Shown piece by piece: positions 24,946 to 31,833 of a stretch of 34,615 nt of DNA. Below the pieces are notes generated by a model, which saw only the letters and a list, made by a program, of their open reading frames with translations, was not told the origin of the DNA and did no database searches. Origin of the DNA: Clostridium sp. 1001270J_160509_D11 (GTDB lineage: Bacteria; Bacillota; Clostridia; Peptostreptococcales; Peptostreptococcaceae). The stretch is from NCBI RefSeq assembly GCF_015667935.1, contig NZ_JADPET010000010.1, positions 1 through 34,615 of the forward strand, given 5' to 3'. A program made the translations under genes and the position numbers. Within the stretch, counting starts at the first letter, position 1. The number at the start of each line of letters is the position of its first letter.

Positions 24946-27027
24946 ATGAAAAACATGCATGATTTTTATTGCGGAACTATGTTTGATGCTTATGAGTTTT
25001 TTGGGGCTCATGTTAGTAGGGAGAATGGTATTAAAGGAATTATTTTCAGGGTTTATGCCCCCGATGCAAAAGAAGTACAAGTTATAAGTGACTTCAATGA
25101 TTGGGATGGAAATAAGGGGAAAATGACACAAATAGGAAGTAGTGGTATATTTACTTACTTCTCAGAGGATGCTAAATTGGGGATGTATTATAAATATTTA
25201 GTATTCGACCAGTACGGTAATTGCGTAGAAAAAACTGATCCATATGCATTTTATATGGAACTTAGACCTAAAAATGCATCTAGAATTGTGGACTTAAGTA
25301 CATATAAATTCAACGACCAAAACTGGATGGAAAACAGAAGTAAAAACTTAGATAGACCACTAAACATCTATGAACTTCACTTCGGTTCATGGAAACATAA
25401 AAGTAATGAAGAAGTTTCAAGGGCAAGAGTTATTAAACAATGTGCCAATGTAGGAGCTGATAATAGTATAAGTGCGGACCAACTTGGGCATGACCTAAAA
25501 TTAGAAAACTATATAAATAGTGAGTACGATTTGAATCAACCGATAGATATTACAGAGAGATGGTTTAACTATATGGAAATAGCTCCAGAGCTTATAAAAT
25601 ATGTAAAGGAAAATAACTATACTCATATAGAAATCCTTCCTTTGTGTGAACATCCATCTGATTGTTCATGGGGATACCAAATAACAGGTTTCTTTAGCCC
25701 AACTGCTAGATATGGTAAACCTGAAGATCTAATGGCTTTTATTGATTTATGCCATAGGGAAAATATAGGTGTAATTATGGACTATGTCCCTGTTCATTTT
25801 GCGCTTGATTCTTATTCACTAGGAAGATTTGGCGGTGGTGCACTTTATGAATATCCAAGTCACGACACTGGATATACTGAATGGGGCTCTCATAGCTTTA
25901 ATTATTACAGAGGCGAAGTAAAAAGTTTCCTTCAATCTGTTGCAAACTTTTGGATTGAAGTTTACCACATTGATGGTCTTCGTATGGATGCTATAAGCAA
26001 CCTTATTTATTGGAAGGGAGACTCTAACAGAGGTATAAATGAAGGCGGTATTGAGTTTTTAAAAAATATGAACCAACACCTTCAAGAAAATCATAAAGAT
26101 ATTATGTTGATTGCAGAGGATTCAACAGATTATCCTAAAGTTACTGAACCTGTTGAAGATGGTGGTCTTGGTTTTGATTATAAGTGGGATATGGGATGGA
26201 TGAATGATACTCTTTCATATTTTCAAAAATCACCTTGGGAAAGAAGACAAGCATATCATCAAATAACATTCTCTATGATGTATTTTTATAACGAAAAATT
26301 CCTTCTACCTTTTTCACATGATGAAGTTGTTCATGGAAAAAGAACTATATTAGATAAAATGTGGGGCTCTTATGAAGATAAGTTTAGACAAGCTAAACTT
26401 CTTTATACTTACATGTTTACACACCCAGGCAAAAAATTAAACTTTATGGGTAATGAACTTGGACATTTTAGAGAATGGGATGAAACAAAGCCTCTTGACT
26501 GGGATTTATTAAAATATCCTGCTCACGATTCTTTCCATAGATTTATATCTGATCTTAATGGTTATTACATTCATTCTCCTCTTTTATATAAAAATGAATA
26601 CTCAGATAAATCTTATAAGTGGATTCAAGCTGATGATATGGAGAAATGTGTATATGTATATGAAAGAATTTATGGTGATGAGAGAATTGTTATTTTCTTA
26701 AATGCTTTTTGTGATGATTACGAAAATTATGAAGTTAGATTTGATGAATCAGTAAAACTTGAATTAATTTTAAATACTGACTGGCTAAAATACGGTGGTA
26801 AAAGTGAACAAATACCAGAAATAGTAGAATCTGTTGACCTTTGGCACCAAGATGCCGGACATCTACACTGTAAAAATACTCACACTCCACATGTTGATGT
26901 AAAATATACTCTATTAGAAAATCCAGTCCATCTTTCTAAGAAAGAATTAGCTGGTGCTGGCAAAAACTATCAAGTTTCAGTACATCTACCAGGATTCTCA
27001 GCCAAAATATATAGAGTTATAGAATAA
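24946..27027 (+). CDS. glgB: 1,4-alpha-glucan branching enzyme
   Basis: A 693-residue GH13 enzyme that cuts alpha-1,4 glucan chains and rejoins them as alpha-1,6 branches. An N-terminal CBM48-type domain (GIIFRVYAPDAKEVQVISDFNDWDG, about 28-52) precedes the catalytic barrel. EHPSDCSWGYQ is the family signature. The expected catalytic residues are D348 (GLRMDAISN), E391 (IAEDS) and D459 (SHDEVVHGK). Between GSW (149) and the THIEILPL strand (226) there are about 45 more residues than usual in GlgB. AAAGGATG precedes the ATG. No glgC, glgA, glgD or glgP lies nearby, so glycogen synthesis genes must be elsewhere or the enzyme acts on other glucan. Confidence 0.93.
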   Translation: MKNMHDFYCGTMFDAYEFFGAHVSRENGIKGIIFRVYAPDAKEVQVISDFNDWDGNKGKMTQIGSSGIFTYFSEDAKLGMYYKYLVFDQYGNCVEKTDPYAFYMELRPKNASRIVDLSTYKFNDQNWMENRSKNLDRPLNIYELHFGSWKHKSNEEVSRARVIKQCANVGADNSISADQLGHDLKLENYINSEYDLNQPIDITERWFNYMEIAPELIKYVKENNYTHIEILPLCEHPSDCSWGYQITGFFSPTARYGKPEDLMAFIDLCHRENIGVIMDYVPVHFALDSYSLGRFGGGALYEYPSHDTGYTEWGSHSFNYYRGEVKSFLQSVANFWIEVYHIDGLRMDAISNLIYWKGDSNRGINEGGIEFLKNMNQHLQENHKDIMLIAEDSTDYPKVTEPVEDGGLGFDYKWDMGWMNDTLSYFQKSPWERRQAYHQITFSMMYFYNEKFLLPFSHDEVVHGKRTILDKMWGSYEDKFRQAKLLYTYMFTHPGKKLNFMGNELGHFREWDETKPLDWDLLKYPAHDSFHRFISDLNGYYIHSPLLYKNEYSDKSYKWIQADDMEKCVYVYERIYGDERIVIFLNAFCDDYENYEVRFDESVKLELILNTDWLKYGGKSEQIPEIVESVDLWHQDAGHLHCKNTHTPHVDVKYTLLENPVHLSKKELAGAGKNYQVSVHLPGFSAKIYRVIE

Positions 27028-27035
27028 AATTTAAT

Positions 27036-27080
27036 CAAAAAGGGGTTCAAATAGTCTAAAAACTATTGAACCTCTTTTTA
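27036..27080 (+). terminator. glgB terminator
   Basis: A stem with AGGGGTTCAAATAGT and ACTATTGAACCTCT arms (one bulge) is followed by TTTTTATTTAT, directly after the glgB stop. It can also serve the convergent cupin gene. Confidence 0.9.
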
Positions 27081-27109
27081 TTTATACTTATTTATATCTA
27101 AGTTAATTT

Positions 27110-27448
27110 CTATCTTGCTGGATGTTCTGGTATAACAGCATAAAAAGTTAAATCATCATCACTATCATTTATCAATGTATGAGTATGACCTTGTGGGCAA
27201 TAGTGACATAATCCAGCTTCTACCCTTTCTTCTTTCCCATCATATATTACTTTACCTTTACCAGATGTAAAAAATATTATTTCACTATTAGTTTCATGTG
27301 TGTGTTCCCCTATTGATGCCCCTGGTTCTAATCTTCCACCTAATATTTTATTATTTTCATCTACATTCATTTTTGCATTTAGCGCCTTTTCCCCACCTTT
27401 AAAATTAGCTAATGCTTTTTCTTCGATTTTGTTAAAATCTAATATCAT
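27110..27448 (-). CDS. Small single-domain cupin protein
   Basis: A 112-residue beta-barrel cupin. The first cupin motif is GEHTHETNSEIIFFTSGKG, with two histidines and a glutamate as likely metal ligands. The second is CPQGHTHTL. Small stand-alone cupins of this kind are metal-binding proteins or isomerase-like enzymes of unknown substrate. The start is the ATG reading MILDFNKIEE, because AGGGGG lies about 9 bases before it. An ATG ten codons earlier has no ribosome site. It is a single-gene unit that converges on glgB. Nothing in the context reveals its role. Confidence 0.85.
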   Translation of the reverse strand: MILDFNKIEEKALANFKGGEKALNAKMNVDENNKILGGRLEPGASIGEHTHETNSEIIFFTSGKGKVIYDGKEERVEAGLCHYCPQGHTHTLINDSDDDLTFYAVIPEHPAR

Positions 27449-27511
27449 TATTGTTATCCCCCTGTTTTTTATTAACATATAAATTATGCTATAAAGATAT
27501 TATAGTACACT

Positions 27512-28140
27512 TTATCTCTCAAACACAATTAACCCACACTCATATGGATGATCCATATAAAGAATTTCTTTTTTATCACTTTTATATCTCAATAATTTCA
27601 GTAAAATCGTCATATCTCCACCACCAGACAATATCATCAATTCGCCCATAATAAACCAAAATACTGAACCTGTAAATATCGAGATTAATGCTGGGATTAT
27701 TCCTAAAACCACAGTCGGCATAATTCCACCGATAATATATTGAGATTTTGTAAGCATATCTTTGCAACAACAATAAGGTGTTAAACTAATTATTATTAAT
27801 CCAAATTCTATAGATTTAAGATGATTTTTTGCGAAAATTGACCAAGTTATTCCATGTATCAATTCATGCAAAACAATTAATATTGCAAATACAACTAAGA
27901 ATAATATAGGCTCTTTGAACGAAAATCTATAGACTCCGCTTTGATTTTGGTAGATAAATATTATAAATAGAAATATTATTATAGGTAACCCCAATACAAG
28001 CGCCATAATATTTGCATATACTACACTTATTGTTAAATCTTTTTCTTCATAACCTTGTTCAATTAATTCTTTTTTCTTCTCTTCGTATAATTTTTTTGTT
28101 TTTCTTCACCCTTGCTCAACTTCCTCTTTTCTTTTTCCAT
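27512..28140 (-). pseudogene. DUF3267 putative zincin metallopeptidase, frameshifted in an A7 run
   Basis: An intact gene would give about 209 residues. The real start is the ATG at 28140, with TAGGAGGAG just upstream. It reads MEKEKRKLSKGEEKQK, then hits a homopolymer of seven A's (28097-28091) and stops soon after. One more A would join it to the long frame KLYEEKKKELIEQGYEEKDLTISVVYANIM and on to the end. That frame holds several membrane segments, HELIHG (a zincin metal site), SLTPYCCC and GGGDM, as in the DUF3267 membrane family. Either the gene is broken, or the run gives slippage or phase variation, or it is an assembly error. An internal ATG at 28006 has no ribosome site. Confidence 0.75.
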
Positions 28141-28219
28141 ATACTCCTCCTAATTTAGCCTTATAAATTATGTAATATCTAAAATCACGAGAATTATATA
28201 CTACTTTTAGTAAAATATA

Positions 28220-28498
28220 TTATCTATATTCTATTTTAACATTTCCTATATCGCTTACTGCTTTTATAGTGTATTTAGGATTTTCTCCATATTCACCATA
28301 AAAACTTTCACCATATTTAGAAATATTATTAAAATTAATATCTATTTCATCAGGATTTTTACTTGAATCAAATTTAAAACTTAAATCTCTATCTATACCT
28401 AAATCTACATCACCATCTAGGTTTATATTGTTAAGAGTTGTACTTTCTGTATTAAGATATTTATAGTATAAATCTTTTATTTCAATATTATTGTTCAT
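28220..28498 (-). pseudogene. Fusion remnant: start of an ECF ATPase joined to the tail of a DUF4097-like protein
   Basis: A 92-codon frame. The first ~27 residues (NIEIKDLYYKY, then TTLNNINLD) match the beginning of EcfA-type ATPases, and the gene sits directly behind ecfT with TAATG coupling, where ecfA belongs. After that the similarity stops before Walker A. The remainder (GDVDLGIDRDLSFKFDSS up to YTIKAVSDIGNVKIEY) looks like the C-terminal beta-strands of DUF4097-type adhesin-like proteins. No nucleotide-binding motif is present. The simplest reading is an in-frame deletion with a junction near 28417. It is expressed only as part of the ECF operon, with GGGAG before its ATG. Whether the product does anything is unknown. 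Confidence 0.65.
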
Positions 28499-29133
28499 TA
28501 TATTACTCCCTTCTTAAAGAGAATAAGTGGTAATATACAAATTAATATATATATGTAGTCTATAGCTTTTACTTTTATCTGCTCTACACAAGTATGATTT
28601 CCTTTTACTCCAATCCCTTTAGTAAGAGCTGCTATCGATAAATCCTGTGATACATTATTTCCATTCATCAATAACGGAATAATAATATATTCTAAAGTTT
28701 TCATTGGCTGTGTTATTAAACTAAATTTTCCTACCCCTATACCTCTAAAAGCCATCGCATTTCTTATTTGACTATAGTCTTCTTTTATTGTTGGGAAGAA
28801 ACGAATAATTACCATGCATGGTATAATCATACATTCAGGTACATGAATTTTTCTTAATGCACATATAAATTCGCTCACCGTAGTCGTCATAAATGCATAT
28901 GTTCCAGCTATAATACAAGGTAGTATCATACGTAGTGAAACTACAACCATAGAAACTAAAATTGCTATACGGTCATTTAATAGTGGAATACAAAAATAAT
29001 CAATCATTAAAAATCCATAATACATTATCGCTAACTTTATACCACTTTTTATTTTCCCTGATAAGAAAAATGGTACTAATAATAAAAATGTTATAATTGC
29101 TTCTGTAATTTCATTTACATGTAAAAATAACAT
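28498..29133 (-). CDS. ECF transporter transmembrane component (EcfT), N-terminus probably altered
   Basis: The T component links an ECF substrate-binding subunit to its ATPases. From the first ATG, 211 residues with several membrane segments are read. The two cytoplasmic coupling motifs are visible as AMAFRGIG and AALTKGIG (usually ARG-type). The ATG at 29133 has no ribosome site. The frame is open back to 29175, and those codons read IHITKLCLLIISNL, which looks like the normal EcfT start (a TKL motif before the first helix) but has no start codon. The gene therefore seems to have lost its own first codons where it now overlaps the end of the S-component gene. Function without an ATPase in the operon is doubtful. 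Confidence 0.75.
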   Translation of the reverse strand: MLFLHVNEITEAIITFLLLVPFFLSGKIKSGIKLAIMYYGFLMIDYFCIPLLNDRIAILVSMVVVSLRMILPCIIAGTYAFMTTTVSEFICALRKIHVPECMIIPCMVIIRFFPTIKEDYSQIRNAMAFRGIGVGKFSLITQPMKTLEYIIIPLLMNGNNVSQDLSIAALTKGIGVKGNHTCVEQIKVKAIDYIYILICILPLILFKKGVI

Positions 29134-29147
29134 TAAGTTCGATATAA

Positions 29148-29642
29148 TTAATAAACATAATTTTGTAATATGTATTCAAATAAACGCTCAATATATACTG
29201 CATCTTTTCCTCTTGCCACAAGATTTGATACATATTGATCTTTTAAAAACCACATTGGTAGTACAGGACCCATTAATCCATAAGAAAATACAATATAACT
29301 TAGCAAAATCATAGCTTTATTTTTATATTTACTTATATATCCTATTAAATCAGCAATTATTGCAAAAACTATATTTGTTACAAATGATAATATGAAATGC
29401 CCTGATGAAAAGAAAAATATCGACATTACTAATCCCATAATTGTTATGGCTCCAAATTTTTGAATTTTGACTACTAATAACATATATACACAACCAGATA
29501 TTAAAGCTGGTATCAATACATACGATAATCCTGGTATAATAGCACTTGTTGCAAAAGTAGCAATTGTAACAAGTACAAAATAAATAGCAGTAAACACTCC
29601 TATTGAAATTAAATCTTGTATCATAAGTTTGTTTTCTTTCAT
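29148..29642 (-). CDS. ECF transporter S component (MptA/Trep_Strep family), C-terminus probably truncated
   Basis: A 164-residue membrane protein with five to six hydrophobic segments. It resembles the Trep_Strep (TIGR02185) family of ECF substrate-capture proteins, whose members tend to be about 190 residues. The start MKENKLMIQDLISIGVFTAIYF and the late MWFLKDQYVSNLVARGKDAVYIE fit the family. After that the usual last helix and basic tail are missing, and the protein ends LFEYILQNYVY. AGGGGG precedes the ATG. A Fur-like box overlaps the promoter, so iron or haem uptake is a possible role. The substrate is not known from sequence. It is first in the operon with ecfT and the ATPase remnant. 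Confidence 0.75.
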   Translation of the reverse strand: MKENKLMIQDLISIGVFTAIYFVLVTIATFATSAIIPGLSYVLIPALISGCVYMLLVVKIQKFGAITIMGLVMSIFFFSSGHFILSFVTNIVFAIIADLIGYISKYKNKAMILLSYIVFSYGLMGPVLPMWFLKDQYVSNLVARGKDAVYIERLFEYILQNYVY

Positions 29643-29744
29643 AATTTCCCCCTATTCACTTTATTGTTTTTTATTTACTTAGATTTAACTTACTTACTCT
29701 TCATCATATTGATTTTAATTGTTAATATATTTTAATTATTATTC

Positions 29745-29789
29745 AATAACAATTATCATTATCGTATTATTTCAACTTATTTTTGTAAA
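29745..29789 (-). promoter_or_regulatory. ECF operon promoter with Fur-like box
   Basis: TTTACA (29789-29784), a 17-base spacer, and TACGAT (29766-29761) on the - strand. The 19-base sequence at 29745-29763 matches 16 of 19 positions of the Fur consensus GATAATGATAATCATTATC and overlaps the -10 box. Confidence 0.65.
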
Positions 29790-29813
29790 TATTTACATAT
29801 AAAGATAATTTTC

Positions 29814-29848
29814 GCTCATAAAAAAAGTAGGTTTAGTTAACCTACTTT
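29814..29848 (-). terminator. Terminator of the XRE-DUF3169 operon
   Basis: A 10-bp stem AAAGTAGGTT / AACCTACTTT (29824-29833 with 29839-29848) is followed by T's on the - strand. Confidence 0.9.
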
Positions 29849-29856
29849 TCTATAAT

Positions 29857-29988
29857 TTATTTATACGCCTTGCTTTTCTTTATTGTCATTCCTATAATTA
29901 TGCCAGCCTTCATTCCAAAACATATACAATAAGAAATACTTATTACACCGAAATTATATATAAGTGATGATCCTCTACTTCCTAAAGA
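29857..29988 (-). pseudogene. Possible remnant of a small membrane protein
   Basis: Between the DUF3169 stop and the terminator a 43-codon frame is open, overlapping the DUF3169 end by 7 bases. It reads as a hydrophobic segment (IYNFGVISISYCICFGMKAG, then IIIGMTI) followed by a basic end KKSKAYK, like the C-terminus of a membrane protein. It has no start codon with a ribosome site. It may be the tail of a deleted gene or chance coding-like sequence. Confidence 0.35.
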
Positions 29989-30761
29989 TTATTTTTTGAA
30001 CATTTAATTGATTCTCTACAATAAGAAACTGTTTGAACTAACCATATAATTGTAACCATTACTAGTGGCATAATTCCAAAATCAAAGAAATCATATCCAA
30101 TTACACATATTATCCAAAGTATTAAGCATGTATTAGTAACTGATTTATGGGCTTTAAAAGAACTTTTGTATATATTTAATTTTATTGCCTCATCACAGCT
30201 ATCAATCCATTTTTTGCTAAATTTAAAATCATATACACTACCATTTAAAAATGGATTTATTTCTTTTTCTAAGTTAACAACCTTATTTTGAATTAATATA
30301 GTTGATAATATACATACTACGAACCCAATGAAAAATGAAATTACTTTTGCATATGAGTCTTCAGATAATAATCCCATTCCAGCTCCAAAGAAGAAGAATC
30401 CAATTATTAAATTTACTGACGCAAATAATAATACGTATGATAATTTTACTTCTATATTATCTATAATTTCATCTTGTTCATCTGATTGATTCCATAATTT
30501 TAATTTTTTTCTTGAGCTATTATAAACAATAACACTCACTATTGTTACTAATATAGATAACACTAAACTTGCATAAGGTGTAATTGTCATAAGTATATTT
30601 AGAAGAAAATCTGATAACTCATCTCCAATATGTTTTTGTAAATATATAGAGCCTCCACCTATTATAGCTCCTCCCATCGCTGATATAATCATTACAATGA
30701 TAAAACTTTTAAAAGCCTTCTTATCTTCTTTTTTAATTTCTTCTACACGATTATTATTCAT
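29982..30761 (-). CDS. DUF3169 family membrane protein
   Basis: A 259-residue integral membrane protein with about six hydrophobic segments in three pairs. Between the second and third pairs lies a soluble stretch with FSKKWIDSCDEAIKLNIYKSSFKAHK, which is characteristic of DUF3169. The family has no known function and is often encoded behind a small XRE regulator, as here. The ATG follows the regulator stop with no gap, and AGGAGGAAA lies in the end of the regulator gene. The two genes form one operon under the operator array at 30992-31054. Confidence 0.8.
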   Translation of the reverse strand: MNNNRVEEIKKEDKKAFKSFIIVMIISAMGGAIIGGGSIYLQKHIGDELSDFLLNILMTITPYASLVLSILVTIVSVIVYNSSRKKLKLWNQSDEQDEIIDNIEVKLSYVLLFASVNLIIGFFFFGAGMGLLSEDSYAKVISFFIGFVVCILSTILIQNKVVNLEKEINPFLNGSVYDFKFSKKWIDSCDEAIKLNIYKSSFKAHKSVTNTCLILWIICVIGYDFFDFGIMPLVMVTIIWLVQTVSYCRESIKCSKNNL

Positions 30762-30968
30762 TTATTTTTCCTCCTCATAACTGAAAATATCTTCTACACT
30801 TACATTTAAGACTTTCGCAATCTTAAGTGCTAGTGTTACTGATGGTGAATAATCACCACGCTCAATTTGACTAATTGTTTGTCTCGATACTCCGACTAAA
30901 TTTCCCATTTCTGTTTGGTTTACTTTTATCTTTGCTCTATATTCTTTTAAACGATTATATAATGGCAT
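30762..30968 (-). CDS. Small XRE-family transcriptional regulator
   Basis: A 68-residue DNA-binding protein that is little more than a helix-turn-helix domain: RLKEYRAKIKVNQTEMGNLVG, then VSRQTISQIERGDYSPSVTLALKIAKVLNVSVEDIF. Proteins of this size and type usually repress their own operon. The start is the ATG reading MPLYNRL, because AGGAGGGG lies 6 bases before it. A longer frame to 31058 would run through the promoter. Palindromes TTGTCAT/ATGACAA cover the promoter, which points to autoregulation. Confidence 0.9.
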   Translation of the reverse strand: MPLYNRLKEYRAKIKVNQTEMGNLVGVSRQTISQIERGDYSPSVTLALKIAKVLNVSVEDIFSYEEEK

Positions 30969-30991
30969 ATAACCCCTCCTGACTATTATTT

Positions 30992-31054
30992 TTGTCATTA
31001 TGACAATTATTCTTGTCATAATTAATAATATGATATGACAAGCATAGTTGTCAA
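30992..31054 (-). promoter_or_regulatory. Promoter and operator array of the XRE-DUF3169 operon
   Basis: TTGACA (31054-31049), an 18-base spacer, and TATTAT (31030-31025) on the - strand. Two dyads of the same half-site are present: TTGTCATTATGACAA (30992-31006) and TTGTCAT-N15-ATGACAA (31013-31041). The second spans the -10 box. The XRE protein next to it is the obvious candidate to bind. Confidence 0.75.
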
Positions 31055-31077
31055 CCATTATTTAATATTTTTTACAA

Positions 31078-31108
31078 AAAAATAAGCAGCCTGTATAGAC
31101 TACTCTTT
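31078..31108 (-). terminator. Terminator of the TetR gene
   Basis: AGTAGTC and GGCTGCT pair (three wobble pairs) with a 6-base loop, followed by TTATTTTTTTG on the - strand, about 20 bases after the TetR stop. Confidence 0.7.
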
Positions 31109-31127
31109 TAGTTATATATTTTTAAAT

Positions 31128-31691
31128 TTATTTTTTAAAAGCATTAATTATGTTTGATAAAAATTCTATCTTATCATTAAATTCTTCTTCATTACAATTT
31201 ATAACAGCCATTTGACCACCTATAAAAAATTTTGTAAATAAATTAACATCTTCTACTTGAAGTTCTCCCTTATCTACTTTATGTTGAATATACTTTTTCA
31301 TAGGTCTTTCTATTTCTTTTGACATGTAAAATTCTAGTTGTTTGTGGAAAATTTCATTATCTGTCTTATCAAAGAACTTTTTATACTTGTAATTTTCTTC
31401 TCCTTGTATCATAACCCTTTTTAATTTTTTTATTATCTCATCTAAAGATAAATCTATTTTACTAAATAAAATCAAAAATGGCTCGCTACATTCTTTAGCA
31501 TATTGGGTTACTGCTGTTTCATATAATTCATGCTTATTTTTAAAATAGTGATAGCACAAACCAGGTACCACATCAGCTGCCTTTGCTATATCCTTCATTG
31601 TTGTTGTCTCGTATCCCTTTTCTGCAAAAACTTGCATAGCTACATCTATAATTTCCTGTTTTCTTATTTCTGGATCTTTTGATACCCTCAT
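31128..31691 (-). CDS. TetR/AcrR family transcriptional regulator
   Basis: A 187-residue repressor-type protein. The N-terminal helix-turn-helix domain (about 10-55) reads RKQEIIDVAMQVFAEKGYETT, then TMKDIAKAADVVPGLCYHYFKNKHELY, the classic TetR pattern. The C-terminal part is a helical ligand-binding domain with no recognisable ligand. AGGGGGC precedes the ATG. It is transcribed alone, with its own promoter and terminator. TetR proteins often control efflux genes, but no transporter is adjacent. The FGGY kinase upstream is on the same strand, separated by a hairpin. Confidence 0.93.
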   Translation of the reverse strand: MRVSKDPEIRKQEIIDVAMQVFAEKGYETTTMKDIAKAADVVPGLCYHYFKNKHELYETAVTQYAKECSEPFLILFSKIDLSLDEIIKKLKRVMIQGEENYKYKKFFDKTDNEIFHKQLEFYMSKEIERPMKKYIQHKVDKGELQVEDVNLFTKFFIGGQMAVINCNEEEFNDKIEFLSNIINAFKK

Positions 31692-31729
31692 TTTGCCCCC
31701 TAATTCCCTGTTTTAATTTTTACACTATG

Positions 31730-31758
31730 ATAGTAGCACTGTGTTGAATATGTGTCAA
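31730..31758 (-). promoter_or_regulatory. TetR gene promoter
   Basis: TTGACA (31758-31753), a 17-base spacer, and TACTAT (31735-31730) on the - strand, with an extended -10 TGC. Imperfect dyads (CTATGATAG) around the -10 may be an autoregulatory site. Confidence 0.75.
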
Positions 31759-31793
31759 CGAATTTAATTCTAATTTTTTCCACAAACAATAAC

Positions 31794-31817
31794 CCCCTAT
31801 ATATAAAATATATAGGG
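31794..31817. terminator. Hairpin after the FGGY kinase gene
   Basis: CCCTATATA and TATATAGGG arms form a stable hairpin 17 bases after the kinase stop. The following T run on the - strand is poor, so termination may be inefficient. Confidence 0.5.
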
Positions 31818-31833
31818 CTCCTTTTAAATCTAT

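Noticed and set aside
10141-31745. ACAGTGCTAC shared by the ABC operon promoter and the TetR promoter, suggesting one regulon
   Set aside because: Much of the match is an extended -10 (TGCTA), also seen at htpG. Ten bases are not enough to link loci 22 kb apart.
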